A stretch of 64,000 nucleotides of DNA from an uncultured Bacteroidales bacterium (GTDB taxonomy: Bacteria; Bacteroidota; Bacteroidia; Bacteroidales; Muribaculaceae), in the NCBI GenBank assembly GCA_900542185.1, contig UQMZ01000009.1:1-64000 (forward strand), given 5' to 3'. The position numbers and the translations under genes were made by a program. Of this stretch, positions 37,403 to 46,121 are shown piece by piece. Position 1 is the stretch's first letter; each line of letters starts with the position of its first letter. The notes below the pieces were generated by a model. It did not search any database. It worked only from the letters and a program-made list of their open reading frames with translations, and had not been told where the DNA came from.

Positions 37403-37458
37403 TGGCATTATCACTGTGGTCGAAGCCCGCAAGCCCGCATAAGGATCTGCCTGCCGAG

Positions 37459-37479
37459 TCGCGGAGCCGTTCTGTTCTG
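37459..37479. repeat. dispersed TCGCGGAGCCGT repeat, single copy
   Basis: TCGCGGAGCCGT (37459-37470) continues TTCTGTTCTG and matches the last copy of the array at 44877-44897 with two differences over 21 bases. It lies in the spacer after pyrB, so this repeat family is dispersed in the genome. Confidence 0.6.
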
Positions 37480-37515
37480 CACCGGAGGGGCAGCTTCGAC
37501 TCCCCCATTCCGGGT

Positions 37516-37549
37516 GCGCCCCTTTCCGGGGGCGCGCCCGCCTCTTTTT
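37516..37549 (+). terminator. probable terminator of the pyrimidine operon
   Basis: GCGCCCC (37516-37522) pairs with GGGGCGC (37529-37535) across a 6-base loop, with TTTTT at 37545-37549. The T run is 9 bases from the stem, so it is imperfect. Confidence 0.5.
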
Positions 37550-37659
37550 CATCCTCTCCCCCTCCTTCATACCCTTAAAAAACATTAATTTCCATTTTTA
37601 AGCTATTATATCCCTAAAATTTGCTAAATTTGCAGTTTGTAACCAAGAAGCACCATAGA

Positions 37660-39165
37660 ATGCGTTTCTTTTCAATCATACGAGGCTTGTTCATAGCCGC
37701 CATATTGCCCCTTGTCGCGACATCATGTAACGAGGGCGGTTCTACTACTTCCGTATATGTCGACTACGGCACCCTCGCCGTCACAAAATTCTCCGTACGC
37801 TATCCTTCGGAGAAATCCGGAACGGCTTCGGATACCGCATATTTCTCCATAGACCTCAACAACGGCGTCATTTTCAACGCCGACTCCATACGCCCCGGCG
37901 TGGATGTCTCCAAGCTCGTCACCTCCATCAGCTATAACTCGGCGGTGGACTCGGTGCTGGTCATCATGGACGGCGGCACGACACGCACGGGGTCCGTGGA
38001 CTATAAGAAGAATCCCGGCGACTCCATCGACTACACCGGCCGCGTTCGTCTGCTGCTCAAGTACGGCGACATGCAGAAAGAGTATCAGGTACGTCTCAAC
38101 GTGCACAAGGAATACGCCGACTCCCTGCGCTGGGACGAGGCCAACGTGCGTAGGCTTCCATCCCTGCGGCCCGGCCCGGTGGCCCAGAAAACGATTCTGC
38201 TCGACAACGACATGGCCCTCTCGCTGATACGCGAGGCTGACGGTGCCCTTACTTTCGCCCGCTCCGACGACGCCTTCCAGGAGAATTGCGAATCCGGCCC
38301 CGCCCATCTGCCGTTCACTCCGCGAATCGAATCCCTTTCCGTGGCCGGCGGCAACATATACCTTCTTTCCGAGTCCGGAGAACTTTGGCAAAGTTCCGAC
38401 CGGTCAGCCACATGGACATCTACAGGCCAGACCTGGGAAAACGTAATCGGCTCCTATCTGGAAACAATAGTGGGAATACGCATGGACGGCGACAGACGCA
38501 TGTTCGCCCAGTATCCCCTCCTGAACCTCAACGAAAAGGAACTCCCCGTGGAATTCCCCGTGAACGGCTTCTCCAATTTCGTGACGCTTCAGAATAAATG
38601 GACACTGTCGCCTGTGGCCTTCTTCATGGGCGGCGTCAAGACCGACGGCAAGCTCAGCCCCGCCACATGGGCGTTCGACGGCGCCGAATGGATATGTCTC
38701 AACGACGGCGACATCGACGCCATGGAACAGGCGTCCATCATCCCGTACTACTATTACCGCCGCAACATCCAGAACACCGGCGACGAGGAATTCCGCGTAT
38801 GGATGCTGATAGGAGGCCGCAAGGCCGACAACTCCATCAACCGTAACGTCTATATCTCGTACGACAACGGAGTTAGCTGGCGTCTGGGCAAGACTTCGCT
38901 CCAGCTGCCCGACTGCATCCCCGCCATGTGGGGCTGCGACAACATCGTGGTCTCCTCCACTCTCGACGCCGACCTGTCCGACAACTGGTCCACCTCCTTC
39001 CGCGCATCCAGACAGCAGCGTATCCCCTGGCAGGTTGAAGGAGGCATCATCACCTGGGAATGCCCGTACATATATCTGATCGGAGGCTACGGGCCCGACG
39101 GCAAACTCTATGACACCATCTGGCGCGGCGTGCTGAACCGCCTCACTTTCACCCCCATAATCTGA
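37660..39165 (+). CDS. DUF6242-type lipoprotein with propeller-like repeats
   Basis: A 501-residue exported lipoprotein: signal MRFFSIIRGLFIAAILPLVA with lipobox ATSC (Cys23). I start at the ATG at 37660; the frame is open from 37621 across a TAAATTTGC -7 box (37625-37633). After an N-terminal beta domain (about 30-150), the rest carries kelch/propeller-like units such as IYLLSESGELWQSSDRSATW and VWMLIGGRKADNSINRNVYI. It matches what is annotated as DUF6242 in Bacteroidales. Function unknown. The DUF6089 gene follows after 3 bases. Confidence 0.8.
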   Translation: MRFFSIIRGLFIAAILPLVATSCNEGGSTTSVYVDYGTLAVTKFSVRYPSEKSGTASDTAYFSIDLNNGVIFNADSIRPGVDVSKLVTSISYNSAVDSVLVIMDGGTTRTGSVDYKKNPGDSIDYTGRVRLLLKYGDMQKEYQVRLNVHKEYADSLRWDEANVRRLPSLRPGPVAQKTILLDNDMALSLIREADGALTFARSDDAFQENCESGPAHLPFTPRIESLSVAGGNIYLLSESGELWQSSDRSATWTSTGQTWENVIGSYLETIVGIRMDGDRRMFAQYPLLNLNEKELPVEFPVNGFSNFVTLQNKWTLSPVAFFMGGVKTDGKLSPATWAFDGAEWICLNDGDIDAMEQASIIPYYYYRRNIQNTGDEEFRVWMLIGGRKADNSINRNVYISYDNGVSWRLGKTSLQLPDCIPAMWGCDNIVVSSTLDADLSDNWSTSFRASRQQRIPWQVEGGIITWECPYIYLIGGYGPDGKLYDTIWRGVLNRLTFTPII

Positions 39166-39168
39166 TAA

Positions 39169-39870
39169 ATGCGGAAGGTCATAGCCATATTTCTCTTGCT
39201 GTCGGCCGCGTCGTGCCCCATGGCCCTGCGCGCACAGGAAGACTACCGCTTCGACATAGGCGGCGGTATCGGCATGACCGGTTATCTCGGCGACGCCAAC
39301 AACGCCAACCTGTGGCGCAACCCCTCCTGGAACGCCGAGGTCCTGTTCCGCTACATCTGGAATCCCCGCTTCAACTTCAAGACCAACTTCTATGTAGGCG
39401 GTCTCAGGGGTAATTCCGCTCAGATGGATGATGTATTCCCCACGCACGAGAACTACAAGTTTTCCACTACTTTCTATGAAATAGGCGAAAGTGTCGAGTT
39501 CCATTTCTTCAATTACGGCATGGGCGAGACCTACCGCAAGCTAAAGCGCTGGACCCCCTACATCACCGCCGGCGTAAGTCTCACGGCATTCACCGCAAGC
39601 GGCAAATCGAGCGCGGCGTTCACCATCCCGCTCGGCGTCGGCTTCAAGTACAAGCCTTCGCGCCGATGGAACCTCGGTCTCGAATTCCTGATGAAGAAGA
39701 CCTTCACCGACAAACTCGACGGCCCCCTTCTCGACGACCCTCAGGGCATCAAATCGGCGTTCATGAAGAACACCGACTGGTATTCCACCCTGACATTCAC
39801 CGTAAGCTACGAATTCAGCAAACGCTGCGCGGCCTGCAATTACCACACACCAAGAAAAATGTATAAATAA
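39169..39870 (+). CDS. DUF6089-type outer-membrane beta-barrel protein
   Basis: A 233-residue protein with a signal peptide (MRKVIAIFLLLSAASCPMALRA, then QEDY). The mature part has alternating amphipathic strands ending aromatic (DIGGGIGMTGYLGDANNANL, YGMGETYRKLKRWTPYITAG), typical of a small outer-membrane barrel. In Bacteroidales this family regularly precedes uppS and bamA, as here, which points to a role in envelope assembly; that role is inferred. Confidence 0.82.
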   Translation: MRKVIAIFLLLSAASCPMALRAQEDYRFDIGGGIGMTGYLGDANNANLWRNPSWNAEVLFRYIWNPRFNFKTNFYVGGLRGNSAQMDDVFPTHENYKFSTTFYEIGESVEFHFFNYGMGETYRKLKRWTPYITAGVSLTAFTASGKSSAAFTIPLGVGFKYKPSRRWNLGLEFLMKKTFTDKLDGPLLDDPQGIKSAFMKNTDWYSTLTFTVSYEFSKRCAACNYHTPRKMYK

Positions 39871-39879
39871 CACACGCAG

Positions 39880-40647
39880 ATGACACCCAAACGAACCATC
39901 CCGGGCATCGCGCCCGACAAACTGCCGCAGCACGTAGCCATCATCATGGACGGCAACGGCCGCTGGGCCCGGCAGCGCCTGCAGACCCGCACCACGGGCC
40001 ACTCCGAGGGCGTCAACTCCGTGAACCGCATCACCCGTTACGCCTCCGACCTCGGCATCAAGCACCTAACCCTCTATGCCTTCAGCACCGAGAACTGGAA
40101 CCGCCCCGCCGAGGAGGTGGACGTTCTGATGCACCTCATAGGCGAGACCATCCTGCGCGAAGCCCCCGAGTTGCGCGACAACAACGTGCACATCAACCTG
40201 CTGGGCGACATCGACCGCCTGCCCGAGCCGGTGCGGCTCAATCTGTTCGAGGGCCGCGACCTCACCGCGCAGTGCGACGGCCTGAACCTGAACCTGTGCC
40301 TCAGCTATTCCTCGCGCTGGGAGATAACCCGCGCCGTCAGGGAAATTGCGGAACTCGCCGCAGAAGGCACCCTCGATCCCGAATCCATCTCGGACGCCGA
40401 CATCGACGCCCGTCTCTCCACAGCCGGAATGCCCGACCCCGACCTGCTGATACGCACGGGCGGCGAACAGCGCATCTCCAATTTCCTCCTATGGCAGATT
40501 GCCTACTCCGAACTCTATTTCACCCCTGTTCTATGGCCCGATTTCAGCGAGGCCGACTTCGAACAGGCTCTCATACATTATACTAACCGCGAACGTCGTT
40601 TCGGCAAAACTTCCGACCAAGTTCAACGATCAGCTACCCAAGAATGA
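39880..40647 (+). CDS. uppS: isoprenyl transferase (undecaprenyl diphosphate synthase)
   Basis: Cis-prenyltransferase that makes the C55 lipid carrier for peptidoglycan and surface glycans. The 255 residues include HVAIIMDGNGRWARQR (catalytic Asp), LTLYAFSTENWNRP and DLLIRTGGEQRISNFLLWQ, all diagnostic. The stop codon overlaps the bamA start by 4 bases, so translation is coupled. Confidence 0.97.
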   Translation: MTPKRTIPGIAPDKLPQHVAIIMDGNGRWARQRLQTRTTGHSEGVNSVNRITRYASDLGIKHLTLYAFSTENWNRPAEEVDVLMHLIGETILREAPELRDNNVHINLLGDIDRLPEPVRLNLFEGRDLTAQCDGLNLNLCLSYSSRWEITRAVREIAELAAEGTLDPESISDADIDARLSTAGMPDPDLLIRTGGEQRISNFLLWQIAYSELYFTPVLWPDFSEADFEQALIHYTNRERRFGKTSDQVQRSATQE

Positions 40648-43331
40648 TGAATATACGCCATATTGCTCGTTTCTTCACGTTGCTTTTAACCGTTGTCGCC
40701 GCCGTACCCTACGGCAGCGCCCAGGATCTGCTTGAGCTGCCCATTCAGCCCGAGGTACCCGTCGATACCATATATAACCCGGAGATAATCTATTCCCCGC
40801 TCCCCAAGACATACGAAATAGCGGGAATACGCACTTCGGGCCTCAAGACCGCCGACGACTACGTGGTCATCGGCTACTCAGGCCTGTCAATAGGCGACAA
40901 AATCGAAATTCCGGGCCAGGAAATCACGGATGCCGTACGCCGTTTCTGGCGACAGGGACTTTATTCCAAGGTACGAATCAATGTCGACAAGATCGCCGGC
41001 GACAAGGTGTGGCTCGACATCGAACTTCAGCAGCAGCCCCGCCTCTCCGAAATCAAGTTCGAGGGCACCAAGGGCAGCGAGAAGAAGGACATTCTGGAAC
41101 GCCTCTCCATGGTCGAGGGCCAGCAGCTTACGCCCAACATCATCAACCGCGCCAAGCAGATCGTGGAGAATTACTACGAGAAGAAAGGCTTCAAGAACGT
41201 ATCGGTAAATATCCGCCAGTCTAACGACCTGTCGAAGGAGAACCACTCCATCCTTACGTTCGTGATTCAGAAAAACGCCAAGGTCAAGGTGCATAAGATC
41301 TATATCGACGGCAACCAGGTGATGTCCGACCGCAAGATCAAGCGCGCCATGAAGAAGACCACCGAGAAGAACGACATCCTCAAGCTGTTCAGCCAGAAGA
41401 AGTTCGTAGAATCGGACTATGAGGACGACAAGCAGCGCATCATCGACAAATACAACGAGCTGGGATACCGCGACGCAAAGATAGTGCACGACTCGGTGGC
41501 CAAGTACGACGACAAGACGGTAGACGTGTTCCTTGACGTTGACGAGGGCAAGAAATACTACATCTCCGCCATCGACTGGGTAGGCAACACAGTGTACCCC
41601 ACCGAGACGCTGAATGCCGTACTGGGCATGTACCCGGGCGACGTCTACAACCAGAAGATGCTGAACAAGCGCACCAACGAGGATGAGGACGCAGTATCGT
41701 CGCTCTATACCGACAACGGATACCTGTTCTTCAACCTGGTGCCCATCGAGGAGCAGATACACGGAGACTCCATCGCGCTGCAGATGCGCGTCATCGAGGG
41801 TCCGCAGGCACGCATCAACCGCGTCGTCATCAACGGTAACGACCAGCTGTACGAGAAGGTGATCCGCCGCGAGCTGCGCGTGCGCCCGGGCGAGCTGTTC
41901 AGCAAGTCCGACCTGATGCGTTCCGCCCGCGAAATCGCTGCCGGCGGCCACTTCAACCCCGAGAACATGGACATCCGTCCTGAGCCTAACGAAAGCGACG
42001 GTACAGTAGACATCGTGTTCAACCTCGAGTCAAAGGCCAACGATAAGGTGCAGCTTTCTTTCGGATGGGGCCAGACAGGTATCACCGGACAGCTCGCTCT
42101 CTCATTCTCCAACTTCTCGATGAAGAACCTGTTCAATCCGTCGGCCTACAAGGGCATCATCCCGCGCGGCGACGGCCAGACATTCTCCATATCCGCACAG
42201 ACCAACGCCAAGTACTACCAGAGCTACGGAATATCGTTCTTCGATCCATGGATTGGTGGAAGCCGCCCCAACTCCCTCTCCATATCGGCCGACTACTCCC
42301 GCTCTACCGGTATCAACAGCGACTTCTATTCCAAGCGCTGGGCCAACGCCTCGCAGTACGCATATTACTACGGCGGCTACGGATATAACTACAACAACAA
42401 TTACGATTACTACCAGGACGCATACGACCCCAACAAGGTGCTGCAGACCGCAGGCGTCAGCGTAGGTTTCGGTACGCGCCTCTCCTGGCCCGACGACTAC
42501 TTCCAGTTCCAGGCCATGCTCTCCTACCGCTGGTATTACCTCAAGGACTGGTACTACATCAGCCCCGTCTTCCAGAACGGTACCTCCAACGCCTTCACCT
42601 TAGGCCTCAACCTGAGCCGCACCAGTATCGACAACCCCATCTATACGCGCCGCGGTTCGTCGTTCAACCTGAACTTCACCTGCACCCCGCCGGCCAACCT
42701 GTTCGGCAAAAAGAACTGGGCGAAGCTCGCCGAGATGTCCACTGACTCCAACCTGAGCGCCGATCAGCGCCAGGATGCCACCTCGCAGATGTACCGCTGG
42801 CTCGACTACTGGAAACTCACGTTCAAGTCCAAGACTTTCACCCCGCTCACCGATCCCGACGGCAAATGGACACTCGTGTTCATGACCCGCGCGGACTTCG
42901 GTATCATCGGCTCGTGGACCAAGCACCTCAGGACGCCGTTCGAGACCTACTACTTCGGAGGCGACGGAATGTCGGGTGGCTACACTTACGCCACGGAGAC
43001 CGTGGCCATGCGCGGTTACGAGAACGGTCAGTTCACCCCGAGCCGCAGCGAAGGTTACGCCTACGCCAAATACACCTTCGAGCTCCACTTCCCGTTCCTG
43101 CTCCAGCCCTCCACCACCATCTACGCCATCGCCTTCGCCGAGGCCGGTAACTGCTGGACCACCGCCAAGGCATTCAATCCGTTCGACCTCAAGCGCTCGG
43201 CCGGTGTCGGCGCCCGCGTATACCTGTCAGTGCTCGGATTCCTCGGTATCGACTGGGCTTACGGTTTCGACAAGGTATGGGGCACACGCGGCGGAAGCCA
43301 GATCCACTTCGTGCTCGGCCAGGAATTTTAA
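40644..43331 (+). CDS. bamA: outer-membrane protein assembly factor BamA
   Basis: Omp85-family insertase that folds beta-barrel proteins into the outer membrane. The 895 residues start MMNIRHIARFFTLLLTVVAA (signal peptide). Several POTRA domains span about residues 50-450, for example VWLDIELQQQPRLSEIKFEG and VFLDVDEGKKYYISAIDWVG. The C-terminal barrel includes a tyrosine-rich stretch near 575-590 and ends IHFVLGQEF, the terminal-Phe beta-signal. GARVYLSVLGFLGIDWAYGF is the conserved penultimate strand region. It is coupled to uppS and followed by two skp genes. Confidence 0.96.
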   Translation: MMNIRHIARFFTLLLTVVAAVPYGSAQDLLELPIQPEVPVDTIYNPEIIYSPLPKTYEIAGIRTSGLKTADDYVVIGYSGLSIGDKIEIPGQEITDAVRRFWRQGLYSKVRINVDKIAGDKVWLDIELQQQPRLSEIKFEGTKGSEKKDILERLSMVEGQQLTPNIINRAKQIVENYYEKKGFKNVSVNIRQSNDLSKENHSILTFVIQKNAKVKVHKIYIDGNQVMSDRKIKRAMKKTTEKNDILKLFSQKKFVESDYEDDKQRIIDKYNELGYRDAKIVHDSVAKYDDKTVDVFLDVDEGKKYYISAIDWVGNTVYPTETLNAVLGMYPGDVYNQKMLNKRTNEDEDAVSSLYTDNGYLFFNLVPIEEQIHGDSIALQMRVIEGPQARINRVVINGNDQLYEKVIRRELRVRPGELFSKSDLMRSAREIAAGGHFNPENMDIRPEPNESDGTVDIVFNLESKANDKVQLSFGWGQTGITGQLALSFSNFSMKNLFNPSAYKGIIPRGDGQTFSISAQTNAKYYQSYGISFFDPWIGGSRPNSLSISADYSRSTGINSDFYSKRWANASQYAYYYGGYGYNYNNNYDYYQDAYDPNKVLQTAGVSVGFGTRLSWPDDYFQFQAMLSYRWYYLKDWYYISPVFQNGTSNAFTLGLNLSRTSIDNPIYTRRGSSFNLNFTCTPPANLFGKKNWAKLAEMSTDSNLSADQRQDATSQMYRWLDYWKLTFKSKTFTPLTDPDGKWTLVFMTRADFGIIGSWTKHLRTPFETYYFGGDGMSGGYTYATETVAMRGYENGQFTPSRSEGYAYAKYTFELHFPFLLQPSTTIYAIAFAEAGNCWTTAKAFNPFDLKRSAGVGARVYLSVLGFLGIDWAYGFDKVWGTRGGSQIHFVLGQEF

Positions 43332-43412
43332 TCTCCTAACCGATACCGCAGGTATGACACCGGTCAATATAGCACCCGGATGCCTTAACTTTCTTTAACT
43401 GAATATTGTTAA

Positions 43413-43440
43413 ACTATTGACGCCCCACGGCGTCAATAGT
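43413..43440 (+). promoter_or_regulatory. 12-bp perfect hairpin between bamA and skp
   Basis: ACTATTGACGCC (43413-43424) pairs perfectly with GGCGTCAATAGT (43429-43440) across a CCAC loop. No T run follows, so it may stabilise or attenuate the message instead of terminating it. Confidence 0.6.
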
Positions 43441-43466
43441 ACAAAACTCAGATAACACAGACCATT

Positions 43467-43982
43467 ATGAAGAAATTAGCAATAGCCCTCGGAATCGTGG
43501 CAGCCACCTGCCTCGGCAGTTTCGCCCAGAAGTTCGCCCTGGTCGACATGCAATATATACTCCGCAACGTTCCCGCCTACGAAATGGCCAACGAACAGCT
43601 CAACCAGGTGTCGCAGCGCTGGGAGAAGGAAGTGAACGCCGTGGCCAAGGAGGCCGAGACCATGTACAAGAACTACGAGGCCGACATGGTGTTCCTCACC
43701 GACGAGCAGAAAAAGAAACGCGAGGAAGAGATCGTCACTAAGGAAAACGAGGCGAAGGATCTCCGCTACAAATACTTCGGACCCGAAGGCGAACTCTACA
43801 AGAAGCGTCAGTCACTGATGAAGCCCATTCAGGAAGATGTGTACAACGCCGTCAAGGCAGTGGCTGAGGAAAAAGGATACCAGACCATCTTTGACCGCGC
43901 AAGCTCACAAAGCATCGTATTCGCCTCTCCACGCATCGACGTCAGCAATGACGTGCTCGCAAAACTTGGCTATTCCAAATAA
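43467..43982 (+). CDS. skp: OmpH/Skp-family periplasmic chaperone (first copy)
   Basis: Periplasmic holdase that delivers unfolded outer-membrane proteins to BamA. The 171-residue protein has a signal peptide (MKKLAIALGIVAATCLGSFA), then the conserved strand FALVDMQYILRNVP. Two long charged helices forming the coiled-coil tentacles follow (about 40-125; KEVNAVAKEAETMYKNY, TDEQKKKREEEIVTK), and a return strand (FASPRIDVSNDVL). Its position after bamA supports the role. Confidence 0.93.
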   Translation: MKKLAIALGIVAATCLGSFAQKFALVDMQYILRNVPAYEMANEQLNQVSQRWEKEVNAVAKEAETMYKNYEADMVFLTDEQKKKREEEIVTKENEAKDLRYKYFGPEGELYKKRQSLMKPIQEDVYNAVKAVAEEKGYQTIFDRASSQSIVFASPRIDVSNDVLAKLGYSK

Positions 43983-43997
43983 TTTGCGTATCTTTGC
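43966..43997 (+). promoter_or_regulatory. promoter of the second skp gene
   Basis: TTG (43966-43968), 20 bases, TATCTTTGC (43989-43997). The -33 element lies inside the end of the first skp gene. The leader to the ATG at 44150 would be about 145 bases. Confidence 0.65.
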
Positions 43998-44149
43998 GGT
44001 CGCGCTCGGTTTGCACGCATCCCGGCCTCATGGCCCGCTGCCGAAAGCCTGTCGCCACCGCCGCCCGCACCGGCAGAATCACGGACTGAATCAGAATTAA
44101 GGTCTGATTCCGCGCCACTGAAATTGAAACTAAAATAAATTAAATCATA

Positions 44150-44665
44150 ATGTTCAAGAAAATCATTCTGACGCTGGCCATTGCACTGGCCATCCCGTTT
44201 GTAGGAGCCAAGGCCCAGACCATCAAGATCGGTCTTGTTGACGTGGCCTCGATTGTACAGGTTATGCCCGAGCGTTCTCAGGCCGAAACCAAACTTGCAG
44301 ACGCTTCCAAGAAATACGAGACCGAGTACCAGAAGCTCGGCGAGGAGATGAAACGTCTCTACGACGAATACCAGGCCATGAAACCCGACGAGCTTCAGGC
44401 CATCAAGGACCGCAAGACCCGCGAGCTCAACGACTATCAGCAGAAGATGGCCGCCTTCGAGCAGAGCGCCCAGCAGGACCTCGCCAAGATGCAGCAGGAG
44501 CTGATGAGCCCCATCGTGCAGAAGATCCGCACCGCCATCGAGGCAGTCGGCAAAGAGGGTAACTACTCCCTGATCCAGGACCTCGCACCCCAGATGACCT
44601 ACTACCACGCAGCCCCCGTCGAGGACATCACCGCTGCCGTGAAAGCCAAGCTCGGCCTGAAGTAA
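44150..44665 (+). CDS. OmpH/Skp-family periplasmic chaperone (second copy)
   Basis: A second Skp-like chaperone, also 171 residues, with signal peptide MFKKIILTLAIALAIPFVGAKA and first strand IKIGLVDVASIVQVMPERSQ. The coiled helices (about 45-125) include YETEYQKLGEEMKRLYDEYQ. Tandem skp paralogues after bamA are usual in Bacteroidales. It has its own promoter and a perfect terminator. Confidence 0.93.
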   Translation: MFKKIILTLAIALAIPFVGAKAQTIKIGLVDVASIVQVMPERSQAETKLADASKKYETEYQKLGEEMKRLYDEYQAMKPDELQAIKDRKTRELNDYQQKMAAFEQSAQQDLAKMQQELMSPIVQKIRTAIEAVGKEGNYSLIQDLAPQMTYYHAAPVEDITAAVKAKLGLK

Positions 44666-44689
44666 CAGCAGCCTCAACTTTCAGACAAT

Positions 44690-44717
44690 AAAAATGCGGG
44701 ACCTGTCCCGCATTTTT
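44690..44717 (+). terminator. rho-independent terminator after skp
   Basis: AAAAATGCGGGA (44690-44701) pairs perfectly with TCCCGCATTTTT (44706-44717) around CCTG. The A and T runs flank the GC stem, so it can work in both directions. Confidence 0.93.
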
Positions 44718-44913
44718 ATTATCCTGCATCCTCTTTATTATCCTGCATCCTCGCGGAGCCGTTTCCATGTCGCGGAGCCGTCCCCGTCAGGAGCTCCGCT
44801 CCTCACTCCTCTCTCGCGGAGCCGTCCCCGTGTCGCGGAGCCGTCCCCGTCAGGAGCTCTGCTCCTCCCTCCTCCCTCGCGGAGCCGTTCCGTTTTGGAG
44901 CGCAGCTCCAACG
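44715..44913. repeat. nested tandem repeat array
   Basis: First, a perfect 19-bp tandem duplication TTTATTATCCTGCATCCTC (44715-44733, 44734-44752). Then TCGCGGAGCCGT at 44751, 44770, 44814, 44833 and 44877, with spacings of 19, 44, 19 and 44. The second part is therefore a 63-bp unit (44751-44813, 44814-44876) plus a partial third copy. Each unit contains an AGGAGCTCnGCTCCT hairpin, and the array ends with TTGGAGC-GCA-GCTCCAA. No gene lies in it. Confidence 0.8.
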
Positions 44914-44937
44914 CCTTTAATTTAAACCCCAATTCCC

Positions 44938-45102
44938 ATGGATCCATTCATTCTTTTCAGCCGCATCAACACCATGCTGCGCGACCGGTACCCGGACCTC
45001 GACGAACTCTGCGCCGCCGAAGGCTTCGACAAATCCGAGCTTCTCCGCACCCTCGCCGACGCCGGCTTCGAGTACATGCCCGAAATAAACCAGTTCCGAT
45101 AA
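44938..45102 (+). CDS. DUF4250-type small protein
   Basis: A 54-residue protein, MDPFILFSRINTMLRDRYPD to FEYMPEINQFR. The pattern 'DPF.L.S..N..LRD.Y..LD.LC' with a closing 'NQF' is that of the DUF4250 family, which I recognise from many anaerobes and whose function is unknown. It is helical with no signal peptide. It stands alone directly after the repeat array. Confidence 0.8.
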   Translation: MDPFILFSRINTMLRDRYPDLDELCAAEGFDKSELLRTLADAGFEYMPEINQFR

Positions 45103-45312
45103 GGCTCTTTTCTCCCATTTGTATTCCGGACATGCCTCTTTTTTGGTCCTTTCGGCACTTTTGGCGCCGATTCGCCCATTTTATGCACATATCGCAATGT
45201 TTGTAAACAATATTTAACCTTTAGCGTTGTTTAAGTATCAGACATGAGTTAATAACCCGAATAAATAACCCAAAGTCCCTGTCTCAGGGACCATAACAAA
45301 CACACATACTTT

Positions 45313-45876
45313 ATGAAGAAGATTATTACAACAGTGATGCTGGCCGTGGCCGCCATCTGCAGCACAGCCCAGGCCGGAGATTTCTATCTCGGCGGAGCAG
45401 TAGGCTTCATGCACCGTTCTGACAGGGATGCAACCACCAACGAGTTCACCATCAAGCCTGAGCTGGGTTATAGCTTCAACGACAAGTGGGGCATCGGCGG
45501 TACATTAGGTTATACCTACCGCAACTATGCCGGCGAGGACCTCAACCTTAACATGTTCTCGATCAATCCCTACGCCCGCTTCACATATTTCCGCACCAGC
45601 AACGACCTGATCGCCCTGTTCCTTGACGGTTCGGTGGGCTTCGGAATCGGTTCTACCAGCGACGGTGACGACACCTACACTGCCACTACATACGAAATCG
45701 GCATCAAACCAGGTATCGCCATCAACATCACCGACCACTTCTCAATCGTATCGCACCTCGGATTCCTCGGATATCATGGTGCCAACGACAATGCCAAGGC
45801 TGGTGGCGAAGCCGAATACGGCGGCTTCAACTTCAACTCCAACCACCTCGACATCGGTCTGTACTACACATTCTAA
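45313..45876 (+). CDS. small outer-membrane beta-barrel protein
   Basis: A 187-residue protein with a signal peptide (MKKIITTVMLAVAAICSTAQA) and a mature region of repeating amphipathic strands (DFYLGGAVGFMHR, NDKWGIGGTLGYTYRNY, HLDIGLYYTF). The terminal Phe is the BamA-recognised signal. It resembles the generic 'outer membrane protein beta-barrel' family with 8 strands; substrate or role unknown. A 7-bp hairpin, GTCCCTG-TCT-CAGGGAC (45275-45291), lies in its leader, and a clear terminator follows. Confidence 0.85.
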   Translation: MKKIITTVMLAVAAICSTAQAGDFYLGGAVGFMHRSDRDATTNEFTIKPELGYSFNDKWGIGGTLGYTYRNYAGEDLNLNMFSINPYARFTYFRTSNDLIALFLDGSVGFGIGSTSDGDDTYTATTYEIGIKPGIAINITDHFSIVSHLGFLGYHGANDNAKAGGEAEYGGFNFNSNHLDIGLYYTF

Positions 45877-45945
45877 AAACACGGACAAGTCAAGACACGA
45901 CTTGGCTCAAGATACAGAGGTTTATTCACAACCTGATTGATTCAG

Positions 45946-45980
45946 AAGGGCGTTCCACTCACCGGAACGCCCTTTATTTA
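45946..45980 (+). terminator. rho-independent terminator
   Basis: AAGGGCGTTCC (45946-45956) pairs perfectly with GGAACGCCCTT (45964-45974), followed by a T-rich stretch. It ends the outer-membrane barrel transcript. Confidence 0.9.
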
Positions 45981-45996
45981 TTCCTCCCGGGCTATG

Positions 45997-46029
45997 CCGT
46001 TTTCGTCATAAATGAGACCGTTTTCGTCA
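45997..46029. promoter_or_regulatory. 21-bp-spaced operator-like direct repeat
   Basis: CCGTTTTCGTCA occurs at 45997-46008 and 46018-46029, start to start 21 bases (two helical turns). It lies about 50 bases before the -33 element of the beta-galactosidase promoter. The core TTTTCG..CA..AA resembles that of the tandem 21-bp repeat at 18386-18427. Confidence 0.6.
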
Positions 46030-46077
46030 AAGTTTGTTTCAGAAAGGCGTCATTGCTCATAAAAAATGTTATAGCTA

Positions 46078-46108
46078 TTGCATTTTAAGGGAATCGGTAT
46101 TAAATTTG
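46078..46108 (+). promoter_or_regulatory. beta-galactosidase promoter
   Basis: TTG (46078-46080), 20 bases, TAAATTTG (46101-46108): a full -33/-7 match. The leader to the ATG at 46210 is about 95 bases. Confidence 0.75.
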
Positions 46109-46121
46109 TATCGAAACTCAT

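Noticed and set aside
44715..44913. CRISPR array
   Set aside because: Repeats are spaced 19 and 44 bases in a higher-order unit whose 'spacers' also repeat, and there are no cas genes.
44694..45206. 170-codon plus-strand frame over the repeat array
   Set aside because: Composition follows the tandem repeats, it reads DUF4250 in the wrong frame, and it crosses a terminator.
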